DNA from: Lutjanus erythropterus
Lineage: Eukaryota; Chordata; Actinopteri; Lutjaniformes; Lutjanidae
Direction: 5' to 3'
Length of the DNA: 64,000 nucleotides
Assembly (NCBI GenBank): GCA_020091685.1
Contig: CM034595.1
Coordinates: 7,463,132 to 7,527,131, forward strand
A model generated the notes under the pieces. The model saw only the letters and a list, made by a program, of their open reading frames with translations, had not been told where the DNA came from and searched no databases. Shown in pieces: positions 1 to 11,674 of this stretch. The first letter of the stretch is position 1. Each line of letters opens with the position of its first letter. A program made the translations under genes and the position numbers.

Positions 1-509
1 ATGCCAAATGATGACTTTGGCCAGTGTTTATGAACAGAAATATTTATAACATTGCACATTAAAATAGAAGACAACCCTTTGTGCAACGTCATGTTGACAG
101 TATAAAAATATATATATGAATAACCTTTTCAAGCAGAGCATTTATTATTAATAATGGGCTACTTCTCTGCTCCTTCACAGGTCCCCAGGTGTACGCTGCT
201 GGTTACAAACAAAGCTGTGCGCGACTGCAGCCTTCCCAAACAACAAATAGGCTTTGCCACTATGAGAACTTAACAATTCATAATTTAAAGTGTCGCCACT
301 GCCACAGGTCACAGGTTCTGTTTTTGTTTTCACTGCATTCTTTGGAGGAGAGTTCCTTAAACCTAAATTCCAGCTCTGCTCAGGACGTGGTACTAAATCC
401 AAAGTTGAGTTCTCTCAGGGGGAGGGACTGCAAGTGCTGGTTTGAAACACGGCAAACACAGCAATTAATAACACAGGACTTGTGTTTAGACAAGCGCTGT
501 AATGCTGCC

Positions 510-1580
510 ACATACAGGCAGAGTTTGGAAGTATCCAAGTACAAATACTTCATTACTGTACTGTACGAGCACTTTTTACTTTTACTCCATACATTTTAAC
601 ACAAATATGTGTACTTTCTACAACTTACATTTTCCAAACAGGTTTTACTTTAGTTTCAATGAGTTTCTGTGCAACCTTCCCAACATAAAGACAGATTTCA
701 ACCTAAATGGATGAGACAATAACATATATAAAAGACGATTCCTTGGTGTGTCCATCAGTTCATATCATGCAAGACAGATGTAACAAGACTATACAGAGGT
801 AACAACACAAAAATTATGTTACACAAAATATATATTAGACAAAGATGTAACAAGATGTAAGAGATGTAACGACCAAAAAAGGAGACAAAAAGATGTAACA
901 AGATATAAAATGATGTGAAAGATGTAACAAGACAAAAATCTTCATAAAAGACCTAACAAGATGAAAGATGATGTAAGATACATAACAATAAAGACAAAAA
1001 CAAGACAATCAAGACATAACAAGACAAGGATGTAAAAGATGTAACAAGACGAAACATTACATAAATGATGTACAAGGATGAAAAATTACTGAGAAGATGT
1101 AACAAGATGAAAACATCATAAAAGACAAAAAAAGAACATGAAAAAAAACCACAAAGAGGTAACAAGACTAAAAAAGGCATAACAAGAAAAAAACAACGAA
1201 AAAAAGACAAAAAAGTAGAAGAGGTGTAATAATACAAGGACATATGGATGTAACAAGATAAAAAACGCCGTAACAAGACTTATCAAGATGAAAATTACAT
1301 AAAATATGCAACAAGAAGAAAATGTCTAGACAAAACCTACATAAAAGATGCAACAAGACAAAACAGACAGGCCTGACCGTGGACAAAAGGTAAGTTCAGT
1401 TAGCTCTGCACAGAAACAGTCTGTAAACATATCCTACAGAGAGCAACTTGCTACTTTTATACTTTGAGTACATTTCAGAGCCTGTACTTTTTCACTTTTA
1501 CTTGAGCAAAGAAGTTGAATCAGTGCTTCTACTTTTACCAAAGTTTCTGTACTTCTACTTGAGTAAAGCCTGTGTGTTCT
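510..1580. repeat. Teleost repeat with TACTTTTACTT-type ends around a minisatellite-like core
   Basis: The left flank (about 515-645) reads with motifs such as AAGTACAAATACTTC and TTTTTACTTTTACTCC. The right flank (about 1445-1575) carries related inverted motifs (TTTCTGTACTTCTACTTGAG). I recognise these as parts of a common teleost DNA-transposon-like repeat. Between them, roughly 740-1370 is a degenerate array of a GATGTAACAAGA-centred unit mixed with ACAAAA and TAAAAGAC runs. The spacing varies from about 20 to 45 bases. Boundaries are approximate and the family is not named. Confidence 0.5.
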
Positions 1581-2035
1581 TTTGAAATCTCTGACGTGAG
1601 CTTTTTGCTTAAATATTTTGCAACTGTCAGTGAGAACTGTAGATTTTTACACTGGGGACTTGGGGGGTACATTAAAACCACGTCTGCATTGCTTGATTTT
1701 AATGTTATCCACCTTCCTTCGCAGTCACTTTCTTATATTCCAATTTAGAAAAATCTCAAGTAGCTTTCTGTTTTTTGATGGCCTGGAGTGCAGTGAGCAA
1801 GACCAGCAGCTGCAGGCCCATTTAACATTGACCAAAATGGAAACACATGCACAACATAAGGCTCAGCTTCTCTCCAGATCCAGTGAATTTGTTGTTACGT
1901 GCCTATTTGTTTAACAACTGTTTACTCAGAACAGCCGTGCCTACATGAGAACCTTTAGAAAATTCACAGCTCAGACATCTTCATCTGCAATCTGCAGCCC
2001 ACCTGAGTTCACCAAGACATGCAGCATCAGGACCA

Positions 2036-2820
2036 TAAAAACAGGCTGGAGAAGAGGGCTAAGCTAAAGCTAACTGTTCAACATGTGTCTACCCAGTGTC
2101 TTCCTTGCCAATGTATAGTCTCTGGTGAACAAAAATGACGAGCTGCAGATCATGACCTATAACCTATCAAAGAATTATGGACTGCAACATCATGATTTTT
2201 ACAGAAACACGGCTCAACAGCGGCATTCCCAATGGCACCACAGATCTAGAGGGACACTACATGTTCCGGGCAGATAGAACAGCTGATGGCTCAGGTAAAA
2301 CCAGACACAGGGGACTGTGCATTTATGTAAGCAAAGCTTGGTGCACGGTCATGGCTCCATTAACCTAAACTATATCATGGTTAACTGTAGATCTTTCTAT
2401 CCGACAAGAGAGTTTACAACTACTGTTTAGAGCTAGACAGAAGAAAGTCCATCTGCCATCTGTAGCAGATTCTGGTGAACTTACACCGCTGCACCACTGA
2501 GAGCATCCTTACCATCTGCATCACAGTGTGGTATGGCAACTGCTCTGTCTCGGATGAGAATACACAGCGAAGGCTGGAGGAAACTGCCAACGACAGAATC
2601 GCAGTTACTCAGCTCCCTGCTACTGAGGCTGTCTAGCACATAGTGTTTGAGGAAGGTGCACAGCATCATCAGGGACACCTCTCTCGCTGGCCACAGTTTG
2701 ACCTCCTCCCCTCTGGGAGACGCTACAGAACTCTCACTTCTCAGACGAGCAGACTGAGAACATCTTCCCCTCAGCTGCTGTCGCCTTGCTGTAGGGCTCC
2801 GTACCAAAAGTTGTCACCCG
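2036..2820 (+). mobile_element. CR1/L2/Rex1-type LINE, internally deleted copy
   Basis: Two non-adjacent parts of one LINE ORF2 are joined here. At 2085-2420 is the start of an APE-type endonuclease. Readable words are FLANV, then IMIFTETRLNSGIPNG, YMFRADRTADGSGKTR, GLCIYVSKAWCT and CRSFYPTREFT. At about 2465-2800 is the far C-terminus, with LHRCTTESILT, ITVWYGNCS, FDLLPSGRRYR and TSRLR. The whole reverse transcriptase between them is missing (roughly 2 kb in a full element), and stops and frame changes are present. The family is recognised from conserved fish LINE words; the exact clade is uncertain. It is a dead copy lying in an ASCC3 intron. Confidence 0.75.
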
Positions 2821-3525
2821 TGTCCATACAAGAAATACCTACCAGACAGAATCACATCACAGATTACAATGCCTTGTTTCAGTGCCACACGTGTCAGCTG
2901 TCTAAAGTGAATCTGTGTTTTACTCGAAATGATTCTAACACCAGTGAGGATGTCCAACAAATGTTTTTAAAAAATGCAGAAATAGGAGTCATATCTGGCG
3001 ACTCACCAAAGGTGATTGCTATCCTAGGAAAAATTACTGCATATGGTATTGTAAGCAGACTGCCCTGGAGATGGAAAGCACTGATATGAAACATGAGATG
3101 GGACATGTTGTAATCATTTGGCATTTATATCTATGATAGGGAGACCACTGATGATGTTGACGACAGCAGCCTGTCCTACGGTTAGAAAACACAACATTCT
3201 TTATAAGAGTCGCTGGAATTTGAAGCTGGAATTTTTAATCATTTTCCTTTTATTAGTGCTGTAACTTTTATGAGTGTTAATTTATTGTAGTTGGGTGAGG
3301 TTTTATTTATCATGTGGATTTGTTATGTAAATTTGTTTTGTATTCAGTATTTTTTGTATTCTTACAGTATATTAAATATACTTTAAGCTGTTAACAATTA
3401 ATATATTGATCAATTTCAAATTCATATTTCTTTAGCAATGAAAAATGCTGTACTTCCATGTCATCAACTGTCATTTTGTGCTTCTTTTTTAAAAAAAACT
3501 ATAGGTTCAAGCACTGTTTAGACAT

Positions 3526-3590
3526 TTCAATCTCTAATTGCAATTATTTTGACTGATACTGCAATTGTGATATGATTTGCGATATTAGAG
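3526..3590. repeat. Short fragment of a hAT-type MITE family
   Basis: TTGCAATTATTTTGACTG followed by CAATTGTGATATGATTTGCG matches the inner part of the copies at 14079-14393 and 18541-18897. Only about 65 bases are left. Confidence 0.45.
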
Positions 3591-4832
3591 GGAATCAATC
3601 AATCATCAATTACTTCTACTACTTATCGTTTTAGCCAAAAAAACTATACCCTATCCTACCTTTCTGAACTCAGTCATATCCAGCTCTGGAAAACTGGTCA
3701 CTTGGTCTGGAGCCAGCCATGTAAACGCTCTTTCTGCTACATCTATCCACACCTATAATGGTATAGTATAGAAAAGCTGCTTGTGTGTGCAGGATGACAG
3801 ATCAGAGTCAGTTTGATAGTGAACGTGCAAAGGAAATGTGATGGTGGTACCTCTTAAAGGCAAAGAAATCCTATTCCAATAGGCTCCTAATCCAAAGAGT
3901 TCCTTTTTAAAAAAACTTGCCATAAGCTTCACTATCAGTAACGTGAGACTACCTGAATATGCAATATGTAACTGCCTTCCCTATCAGCTACTGTATATAA
4001 CCAAATGGCATTCCACTGTATCGTCCCCCTCCAGAAACTCCATGACTACCACAAAATGTCAGCGATCGAGGGTCAGCAATGAGGAATAATAAGAAGCAGG
4101 TTCTGTCCATTGTCGGCTTTAATGGCACTGAGTGCAGAGCCTTTAAACTTTACTGTTGACTTTGGAGTCACACAGAGGTAGATGCATAGAGAGTCTGCAG
4201 GTGCACTCACACTCACAGACACACACACATACACACACACAGAGGCAGGGCATTCTACATCTAAAGATGTCAGTGGGAGAGTTCGCTTCCAAATGTCAAC
4301 TACGTGAGAAACATTGGAACCAACTGTAACCAGCTGAAGGTGTACAATTCTGCTTCTGTGCTGAGGCAATTGATAGAAAGGGAAGAGAGGGAGGGAGAGG
4401 GAGAGAGAGAGATGCTGCAGAGGTGCTGTACGGACAGAATAAAAGCCTTGGAGAGTGAGGGAGGTGGAGAATGGAAGAGGGTGAAAATGCAGGGGGACAG
4501 AATGATGGAGCACTTTCCTGATTCATAAGTAAATGTAAAGGATGGCAAATAACTGCTGGAGGTTTCAACTGGGTGAGACACAACCGAGGCCTTCAATGAG
4601 CACCCTGATCCTGACCTTTATTTTATATTTTCTTTCTGTCTGTTCTCCTCGCCTCACACAGCAAGATGTGGAGGCAGATCAAAACAGAAGTGGTAGCATT
4701 CTGTTTAGCTTCTCTTGGCTGTACGGTCACACCAGCTCAATGTAACCCACAGTTCCTTAGAAAACATCTACTTCATCTAAACTGCTAATCCTCAGCAGAA
4801 TTTTTACTAATTATATTCTAATGTATACAATG

Positions 4833-5141
4833 TAGGGCTGCGGCTTTTCTTAAATGATTAATTGGCCGATTATTTTCTCCATTAATCGATGAATAATTAT
4901 TGTTTTAAAATGTCAAAAATTGTGAAAAATGTCAATCGGTGTTTCCCAAAGTCTGAAATGTCTTGTTTTACTCAACCCAAATATATTTAGTTTACTGTCA
5001 TAAAGAGGTAATAAACCAAAAAAAGTCACATTTAAGAAGCTGAAAATAGAAAAAAATTACTCAAACCAATTAATCAATTATCAAAATAGCTGCTGATTAA
5101 TTTAAAAATTGATTAACAATCAAATACTTGTTGCGGCTCTA
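4833..5141. mobile_element. hAT-type MITE (TAGGGCTGC ends)
   Basis: The left end is TAGGGCTGCGGCT and the right end is TTGTTGCGGCTCTA, an inverted pair. The interior is AT-rich with ATTAATCGATGAATAATTAT and, near the other end, CAATTAATCAATTATC. This is the typical layout of a very common teleost nonautonomous hAT repeat of about 300 bp. No coding capacity. No clear 8-bp target duplication could be read. Confidence 0.7.
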
Positions 5142-5218
5142 ATAAAATGTTGTTTTTTTTCCCCAGGTGCCTACTAGACCATCCAGGTGCGAAACATTTG
5201 TAAGTGCATGTTCAAATT

Positions 5219-5480
5219 AGTGCTGTCAGGCGATTAAAAAAATTAATCTAATTAATTACAGGATTTGTAATTAATTAATCTAATTAATCGCATTTTAATC
5301 TCATATCTGCTAAAGGTCCCCAAATAAAGAATTTGAATTCTAGGACATTACAAAATTGTAGTGCATGACTAATCAATTGAATACACAAGGTACAAATCAC
5401 TGCGTTCTTGTTAATAGTCCCGTCTTTGTTCTTTTTATAAATAAACTTGCCGTTCAAAGGTCCAAGTAAGCTTGCCTCGC
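5219..5480. mobile_element. hAT-type MITE fragment (AGTGCTGTCA end)
   Basis: It begins AGTGCTGTCAGGCGATTAAA and runs through several TTAATCTAATTAAT blocks, the signature of another teleost hAT MITE family. The right end is lost near 5480, where a new TTAGGGCTGCAACG end begins. The sequence after that holds one N at 5506. Confidence 0.6.
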
Positions 5481-5863
5481 TCTTAGGGCTGCAACGGATC
5501 AAAAANGTGTGCCAGTCACTGTTTACAGTCCAATTAACAACTGGAACAACGAGAATGGAATTGGCATTGAGATGTCTACAAACAGATATCTGTATGTGAA
5601 CGTTTTTTCTTTTAAAAAGCTAATAAAAAACCCAAATCATTGTCAGTCAATAATAATGGGTTGTGAGATCATTTCAGCCAATGCTGCCTATTTTACCTAC
5701 AAGTACTTTTTGCCTGCATGCAACCAAACCCACTCCAACACGATTAATAAAAATAAAAACAGGCTACAAATGGAAACTAGAATTCTTCTTCTTTCCTTCT
5801 GATACCAAAATTGTCTCCCTTGCCTATAGATTCTGCATATGCAGATATTTGTTTATATTATTA

Positions 5864-5924
<61 letters not shown>

Positions 5925-5930
5925 ATAATA
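5864..5930. repeat. ATT microsatellite
   Basis: About 20 perfect ATT units. They produce poly-Tyr, poly-Asn and similar runs in translation, which are not genes. Confidence 0.95.
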
Positions 5931-6849
5931 TGGTCTATATCTGTAGCCTGAGAACCAGATGAATATACAAGCTAATGTTTGCTCTGGCTGATACATCTGG
6001 CCACCCTCCTGTTCTGACTGATTTCCACCAGCCCTGGACCTCATCAAGCCAATCACAACTCTTTAAATCCTGTGCAAATTTTTGTCATTTTTCACATGGG
6101 TGGCCAATCAGAGTTGATGGTAAATGTAGTCAATTGAGTTTTCTGCTTTTGGAGCCATGCCAACAGTGCCTACATATACCAGGATGCATTGCCCATGAGC
6201 TGCTGTGCATCACCAGGTATTAGGGATGCATGACAAATATCAGGGCCGATAAATAGATTGTCCAGCCCTGAAAACACATGACACAAAACATACTTTTGAT
6301 ATTCTGAGTGTTTTTGTTTTACACATGTAAAAAAAAAACCTCACTTTCTGTGTTTCATTGTCTAATTAATGATTTGAAGCAAACTGTAAAAATGAACCCT
6401 TAAGTATTAACATCACCTCATCTCATCATTCTGTCCTCTGAAGAAATTAGGTTTTGGATGTTGTTGCTAATATTTCTACAGGTTTTTTTTTTATATATAT
6501 ATAAATGAAGGTCAAAACCATGCAGAAAGTCAGAAATGTCTAAAAAGGTCTGGTGGTAAAAGGCCAGGGATGACTCGGTCTAACAGCCAGGACATGATAA
6601 ATCCTGCATCTGGAACAAACCCAAAAGGCCTGCAGATGAAGGTCAAGGTTATAGAATCAATAGGAGCCTCAAGATATTAAACGTACCATTAGTACGGGTC
6701 AAACTTTATGTCACAGAAATGCCATGTTGAGAGTTGACTTCTCATTTTTAAGTTCAGGTGTAATTTTATCTTGAAGTCAGAGGTATGGCTGCCCGCCTAA
6801 ACACTGCTGACTTTAATATACAGATGCTGTATTTCCCAGTGACACTAAC

Positions 6850-7424
6850 CTCATTCTGTAGCTCATCGTCGCTCTTGTGGGAGGCCAGCATTTCAAACAG
6901 GGAGGTGCACAGCTCCTCTGGGCTGGATGAGATCATGTTGCCTCCATTCAGATACTTCTCTACCTCTCTTCTCAGGATTGTTCCATCCCCAGAGCTTAGA
7001 GATCTTCCTGAGCAGGACATCTCTTCCTCACCGGCCATCTTCCTCCCGCTCTGGTTGTTGAGGAAGTTGATAAAGTCTAGACTGACTTTCTCATCCTGGA
7101 CGCCAGAGCAGGGCAGATCCTCCAGTGGGTCCAGTGTGTAGCAGTCATAGGAGAAGGCTATGTTGCGTCCGAAAGTGGAGCCTCGCTGGGGGTTGTGACG
7201 GGAGCTTTGGGTCTGGATAAAGTCCTCAACACGGGAGTCTCCGAGCGAAGCCACCAGCCGGGCCACAGAGGCACAGGAGGCTTCAGCTCCAGATGATGGA
7301 AAGGGGCCAAACATCTGTTTAATGGCCCGCGTCTCCTCTGTGCCAACATGGTCTTTGTTGTGGAAGGTCTCAAACAGGAAGACGGCAGCGCTTTCAATGG
7401 CCTCCTGACCGTGTTCAGTCCCCA
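6850..7424 (-). CDS. ascc3: ASCC3, third coding exon (residues 81-272)
   Basis: The acceptor is TTTTGCAG before 7424 and the donor GTTAGT starts at 6849. The exon is 575 bases: two bases finish Val81, then 191 codons to Glu272 (phase 0). Diagnostic blocks are GTEHGQEAIES (82-92), FLFETFH (96-102), AIKQMFGPFPSS (114-125), FGRNIAFSYD (165-174), REVEKYLN (233-240) and LFEMLASHKSDDELQNE (256-272). All align with the vertebrate ASCC3 N-terminus from memory. This region precedes the two Ski2-like helicase cassettes, whose motifs (Walker A and DExH boxes) are not in the window and must lie left of base 1. Residues 205-230 are Ser/Gly rich and look like the least conserved part. No break is seen. Confidence 0.92.
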
Positions 7425-8000
7425 CTGCAAAACAAGACACAACACATTTACACTCTGATGTCATGACTGCAGCGATCACTACAGCCAGAGGCAGATTTAG
7501 TTATTTGGTGCCAGAGGCTAACCCACAAATGGGGGCCTCCCTCGTGGCTTCATTCTGTTGAAAACATGAAACTGATGAAACTCAAATCTGAAACGAACAA
7601 TGGCTGTTCAGCGCTGCTATGCAAGGAGGAGCCAGATCACATTCCTTCAACGCTGCAAATTTAAATGCCCATATCGTTCATGTACCAGCGAAAAGAAAAA
7701 AAAAACTGTCAGCAGTGGTTTTCTTATTCTGCCCAGTGAATGTGTACATTTTGAAAAGCTTTGTATTTTATGTCTGCATCTGCCAGTGGAACATCACAAT
7801 AAGAGAGGCCATGGTAATATGTAAATTTCACCAAAGGAGAGACTTCATGTTCTGTGCAATTACATGGAAAAAATATGTGCACAACATATTAGATATCAAC
7901 AAAAAAAAAACAATATTCTTCATCCCTATTGAGGCTTCTATGCTAAACTACTACTCCTACTTACACAAGCTAGCAAGTTTGGCTGCCTTGTTTCTTAGCA

Positions 8001-8245
8001 ATGGGTGAAGAAAATGCAAGTTTTTCTGAATATGTACAGTCTCTCACTCTCCAGGACTGCAAGGGTTACTCGAGGAGGTTCACATTAACCAATGAGACCA
8101 GGCAGGCTGACCGGTACACACTCACTCAATGGATGGACCATCTTGATAAGATCATTTGCCATTGGGCAATTGTACAAATATGTTGACATCTGGCTGGTTC
8201 GATCACCAGTTGTTTTTGGGCTAATGCTGCTCCGAGTGAGGACGA
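8001..8245 (+). pseudogene. YqaJ-exonuclease-type transposon ORF, N-terminal remnant
   Basis: A 61-codon reading frame starts ATG at 8001. It contains FSEYVQSLTLQD, KGYSRRFTLTNETR and DRYTLTQWMDHLDK. A second frame continues with QLYKYVDIWLVRSP at about 8165-8210. The order (EY..SL, then a Y..RF/L TLTNETR block, then a W..D block, then LY.YV) resembles the N-terminal part of a multi-copy teleost protein that ends in a YqaJ-like nuclease domain and is carried by ISL2EU-type DNA transposons (from memory). The nuclease domain is absent. A THAP remnant faces it on the other strand 230 bp away, which supports a transposon origin. Not a host gene. Confidence 0.5.
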
Positions 8246-8475
8246 GTGAGAGCATAACAACCTGCAGAACCAGACTGTTTTCACATCTAACACGGTTAAT
8301 TAAGGATTTATTTTTCGATCAAACCAAAGTTGGTGACCCTAATAACAGTGGAAAGACTGGACAAGACAGCTTTTGTGAGTTTTATTTTGTTTTTGTCTGT
8401 TGAATTTAGATGAAGTGTGTTTTACAGTTAACAAGGCAATTAAAGCTTGTCTTAGTTTGGTAAGACAAAGAAACT

Positions 8476-8739
8476 TTAATGCAGAAGGTGATCAGTTGTA
8501 TTTTTCTGTTTAATGAGGAAAACAGGTGTGACAGTATCTTCTTTCTTGACATTTTGTGGGTTTGTTTTGTTTACTTTGCCAAGCTTGCACACATCTCCCA
8601 GCTTTTGTCTTATCATGTTTAGTAATCGACATACTTCCTTTTTTTTTTGACTGACAGTGGCAGCTGGTATGTGATAAAACTTCCGCTTTGAGCCATCACG
8701 ACTTTGATTTGGGCAACCAACAAGACAGCAAGATGACAT
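8476..8739 (-). pseudogene. THAP zinc-finger remnant, probably transposase N-terminus
   Basis: The minus-strand ATG at 8739 opens with SSCCLVGCPNQSRDGSKRKF, then YHIPA. This is the start of a THAP C2CH finger: the first cysteine pair and the Phe-Pro-type fold motif (FYHIP). The second half is poor: the expected AVPTF-type end and the later Cys..His pair are not clear. A poly-Lys/poly-T run follows at about 8640. THAP domains head the transposases of P, Kolobok and some ISL2EU-like elements. With the YqaJ-like fragment at 8001-8245 it forms a convergent pair. Confidence 0.55.
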
Positions 8740-9204
8740 TTCAGCTTGGTTATGTGACCAACTAATGTGTTTGGCTCCAGTTTCTCCTTCATATTGCCTT
8801 CAGCTAACACTGTGACGAAATCATGACGTCAGTCCAAAGAAGGTCTGTAGTGTTTGCCAGAAACCAGTGTTAATTATGTCAACAAAAAATAATAATTTGA
8901 CAACCATTTTTTATGACCAAAATCAGACTAAAACTTAAAAAATAAACTGTGATCAAATGTATTACATTACAATAAAAACTAAATGATAATGTGACAGACA
9001 AACAAATGGACACATGAAGTGATCATTGTTTTAACATGAAACAGTATCCTCTGCCACCCCAAAATACCTCTCGTCCAGAAGATGATTTGTTCCTTAACCT
9101 GTTGAACTACTGTTAGCATGAAATGTCCTGCATTCAGTAACATTATATTTCTGTCAGTAACGTTATCTCCAGTATCAGTTCTTGAAAGAATCTGACTTAA
9201 AGGA

Positions 9205-11674
9205 TTAAAGGACCAGTGTGTACAATTTAGTGGCATCTAGTGGTGAGCTCGCAGATTGAACCTCATGTCACCCTCACCTTCCAAGCATGTAGCAGAAACT
9301 AAGAAACTTGCGCAACAAAAAAGGCCAGATCTAGAGCCAGTGTTTGGTTTGTCCATTGTGGGCTGCTGCAGAAACATGGCAGTCCCACACAGCTGACTTG
9401 CACCCTCTGTAGATATAAAGGGCTCATTCTACAGTAATTATACACTGATGAAAACTTGGGGCAGGCAGCATATTAGTCACCACCGGACAACACTGTCACC
9501 AGTGTCGCGTTCATCCTCAATACATATTTTCCAATACTGTAGTTACCATAATAAATGTATTGGCATATTAAAACTAATATGCTTTACTGTGGCTGTAATA
9601 ACATGCAGATAGAGGGCTACACACATACTCCAAATCCATGCAGACTGTAAAAGGAAGAAGAGGAAGGTAACATTATGAGCAGAGCACGTTCACTACTCTT
9701 TGTTAGCTGCAAGAACTAACAGTTTTCATCTACTCCCACATCCAAGGAAGGTAAGATCCAGTGGATTAACTTTCTTTTTTTATTGAAAAGGTCCACACAA
9801 CAAGTGAAAAACTATTAAGTGTGTACTGAGTTTACCATTTTACTGCTCACTGCTTTCTCAATGAGGCTCGGTACAAAGCAAAAGTCGCTTCAAAACTTAA
9901 GCCCAAGCATCGATCGATACCGACTTCAAACTTGGAAGCTGCGATTTTCACTATTTTTGTGTTGATTCACAGGCTGGGACAATGCTGGATTAATACTGTC
10001 ATATTGAGAAACAGTCAAGGAAAATTGTGTCATACATTTTAAGCCAATTAATTACACAGAGTGGTAGACCGATGTGTGACATCACACTGCTTTTTGTGGA
10101 ACTTCATACTACAAATCAAGCTCAGCTGGTTATGTTGTTACAGAAAGTCCTACTGCTGTGTGATCTGCCAAACAAATGCTGTTGAGATGTGTTTCTCTGA
10201 GGTATTCTCTAAGACAATGAATCATATTAACTTTACTCATAAACCTTCATTATACAGCAGGCTGCTGCTCCCAAAACAAATGTAGGCCTATACCTCATTT
10301 TCATTCCTATTTGGAGACAATAAACACATTGTTTTCTAAAGATATGTTGCCTTTCATTGCCAATAAAGTGAAAAGACATACAATCATGTTTCAAGGGGAG
10401 AATTCCTCATCATTTTTTCAATATTTTGATATAATGCTGTCATCACAAAAAAAAAAAAAAAAAAAAATACTGTGATAGAAATTTTAGGTCATATCACACA
10501 CCCCTAACATACTAACAGATACTGGATTTCTGGGGTGAAGAAAAAGTTCTGATATTCTTTGTACAGAATATAGAATATATACCTAAGCACAGGTCTTATA
10601 ATCCCTCAAAAGTGGTTTACACTTGTGAAAAAGATATGTAATGGAGGCATGATATTCTACAGTTTAACAATGAACATTATTGGCCAAAATGATATCAGAG
10701 CACTGAAACAGTAAACTTCCACTGTTATTTTTTTATATTATAAATGACTATAAATTAAAAAAAAAAAAAGCTAAGGCTTACAAATTGCTAACAGTTTGCA
10801 TAATGTTCTTTTAACGAAAAAAATCAAAAGTGCGTATTTGACAGCATATTAGGGTTGGGCAATGTGTTAAAATTTTCCAACTGATCATCGTCAGCCCATC
10901 CATTGGCAACTGGCAATATCTTCATCCCCCCTCCCACCTCCCTCTGTCCTCTTAAGTCTCAGCTGGGAAATAGCACAAGCAACAAATTCACTGGTTTGTA
11001 CTCTACATACATTCAGAACATCCAACAAACAAAATACACTCACAAATTGTCAAGAAATTAAATATTCTCATATCTATTTTCCTTTTTAATACAACCATTC
11101 ACCTTCTGAATTCAAGTTTCTCTCTTTTACCGAACTAAAACAAGCTTAATTGGCTCATTAACTCCTCGTGAAACACACTTTATTCAAACTCAACAGAAAA
11201 ACAGATAACACTCCCCTAAGCTGTCTCTGTTAGTCTGTCCACCCCTCCAGCAATCACCAACTCTGGTTTGGTCTAATCAAATCTTTAATTCACCGTGTGA
11301 AAAGAGTGCAAAGAGTGTGACTCTGCAGGCTGTTCACCTCTCACTCCTCACCCAGCTAAGAGCACTCGTGGTCCGGCTGAAAGTGTGCGCTGCTGGAGCA
11401 CGTTGCACAGCAGCGGCTGTCACTCAGCAGACCATTACATTGCCAAAATAAATTGACAAATAAAAAAAAATAACAGATGATGGATTCAGCCAATCATCAT
11501 ATTCGTCCAATTGCCCAACCCTACAACACATATGCCAATACAGTACAATATAGGTTTCATAGGCCAATACTGGGTGTAGAGAAGTCAGGCTCTACTTGTA
11601 TACTGTATATTATGTTCTATTTCTGACATATTCTGCCAATAGATCCCTATGAATCTTACACACTGGACCTTTAA
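9205..11674. mobile_element. TTAA-flanked MITE (AGGACCAGTGTG ends) split by about 2.1 kb of inserted repeats
   Basis: The left part (9205-9457) starts TTAAAGGACCAGTGTGTACA and runs through typical family sequence to ACACTGATGAAAAC. The matching right part (about 11596-11674) has CTGCCAATAGATCC and ends TTACACACTGGACCTTTAA. TTAA lies at both outer edges. The material between is foreign: an outer palindromic piece (ATGTATTGGCATATT near 9555, ATATGCCAATAC near 11530) and the element at 10851-11522. Other copies of the same MITE are at 42750-43037 and 61706-61885. Confidence 0.6.
10851..11522. mobile_element. MITE with AGGGTTGGGCAAT inverted ends
   Basis: It starts AGGGTTGGGCAATG and ends ATTGCCCAACCCT with 13 matched terminal bases; total 672 bp, no ORF of note. 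It lies inside the split MITE at 9205-11674. Ends of this type are common in teleost hAT-like repeats. Confidence 0.65.

Larger units (their letters stand above)
1..6849 (-). other. ascc3: ASCC3 intron, left part (continues beyond the window)
   Basis: No exon was found on the minus strand between base 1 and the donor at 6849. Recognisable content is listed separately: the teleost repeat at 510-1580, the LINE at 2036-2820 and the MITEs at 4833-5480. I see nothing interpretable at 1-510, 1600-2035, 2820-3525 or 3600-4190. A CA-rich tract lies at 4200-4245 and a GA-rich tract at 4375-4415. From 5930 to 6849 there is only the possible left end of another hAT-type repeat at about 6222 (TTAGGGATGCATGA). 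One ambiguous base (N) is at 5506. Confidence 0.8.

Noticed and set aside
189-599. 136-codon plus-strand open frame
   Set aside because: Low-information composition, partly over a known teleost repeat; no family resemblance.
6766-6849. Extension of the ASCC3 third coding exon to the end of its open frame
   Set aside because: The donor GTTAGT at 6849 coincides with the end of similarity (DDELQNE); the extra residues do not resemble ASCC3.
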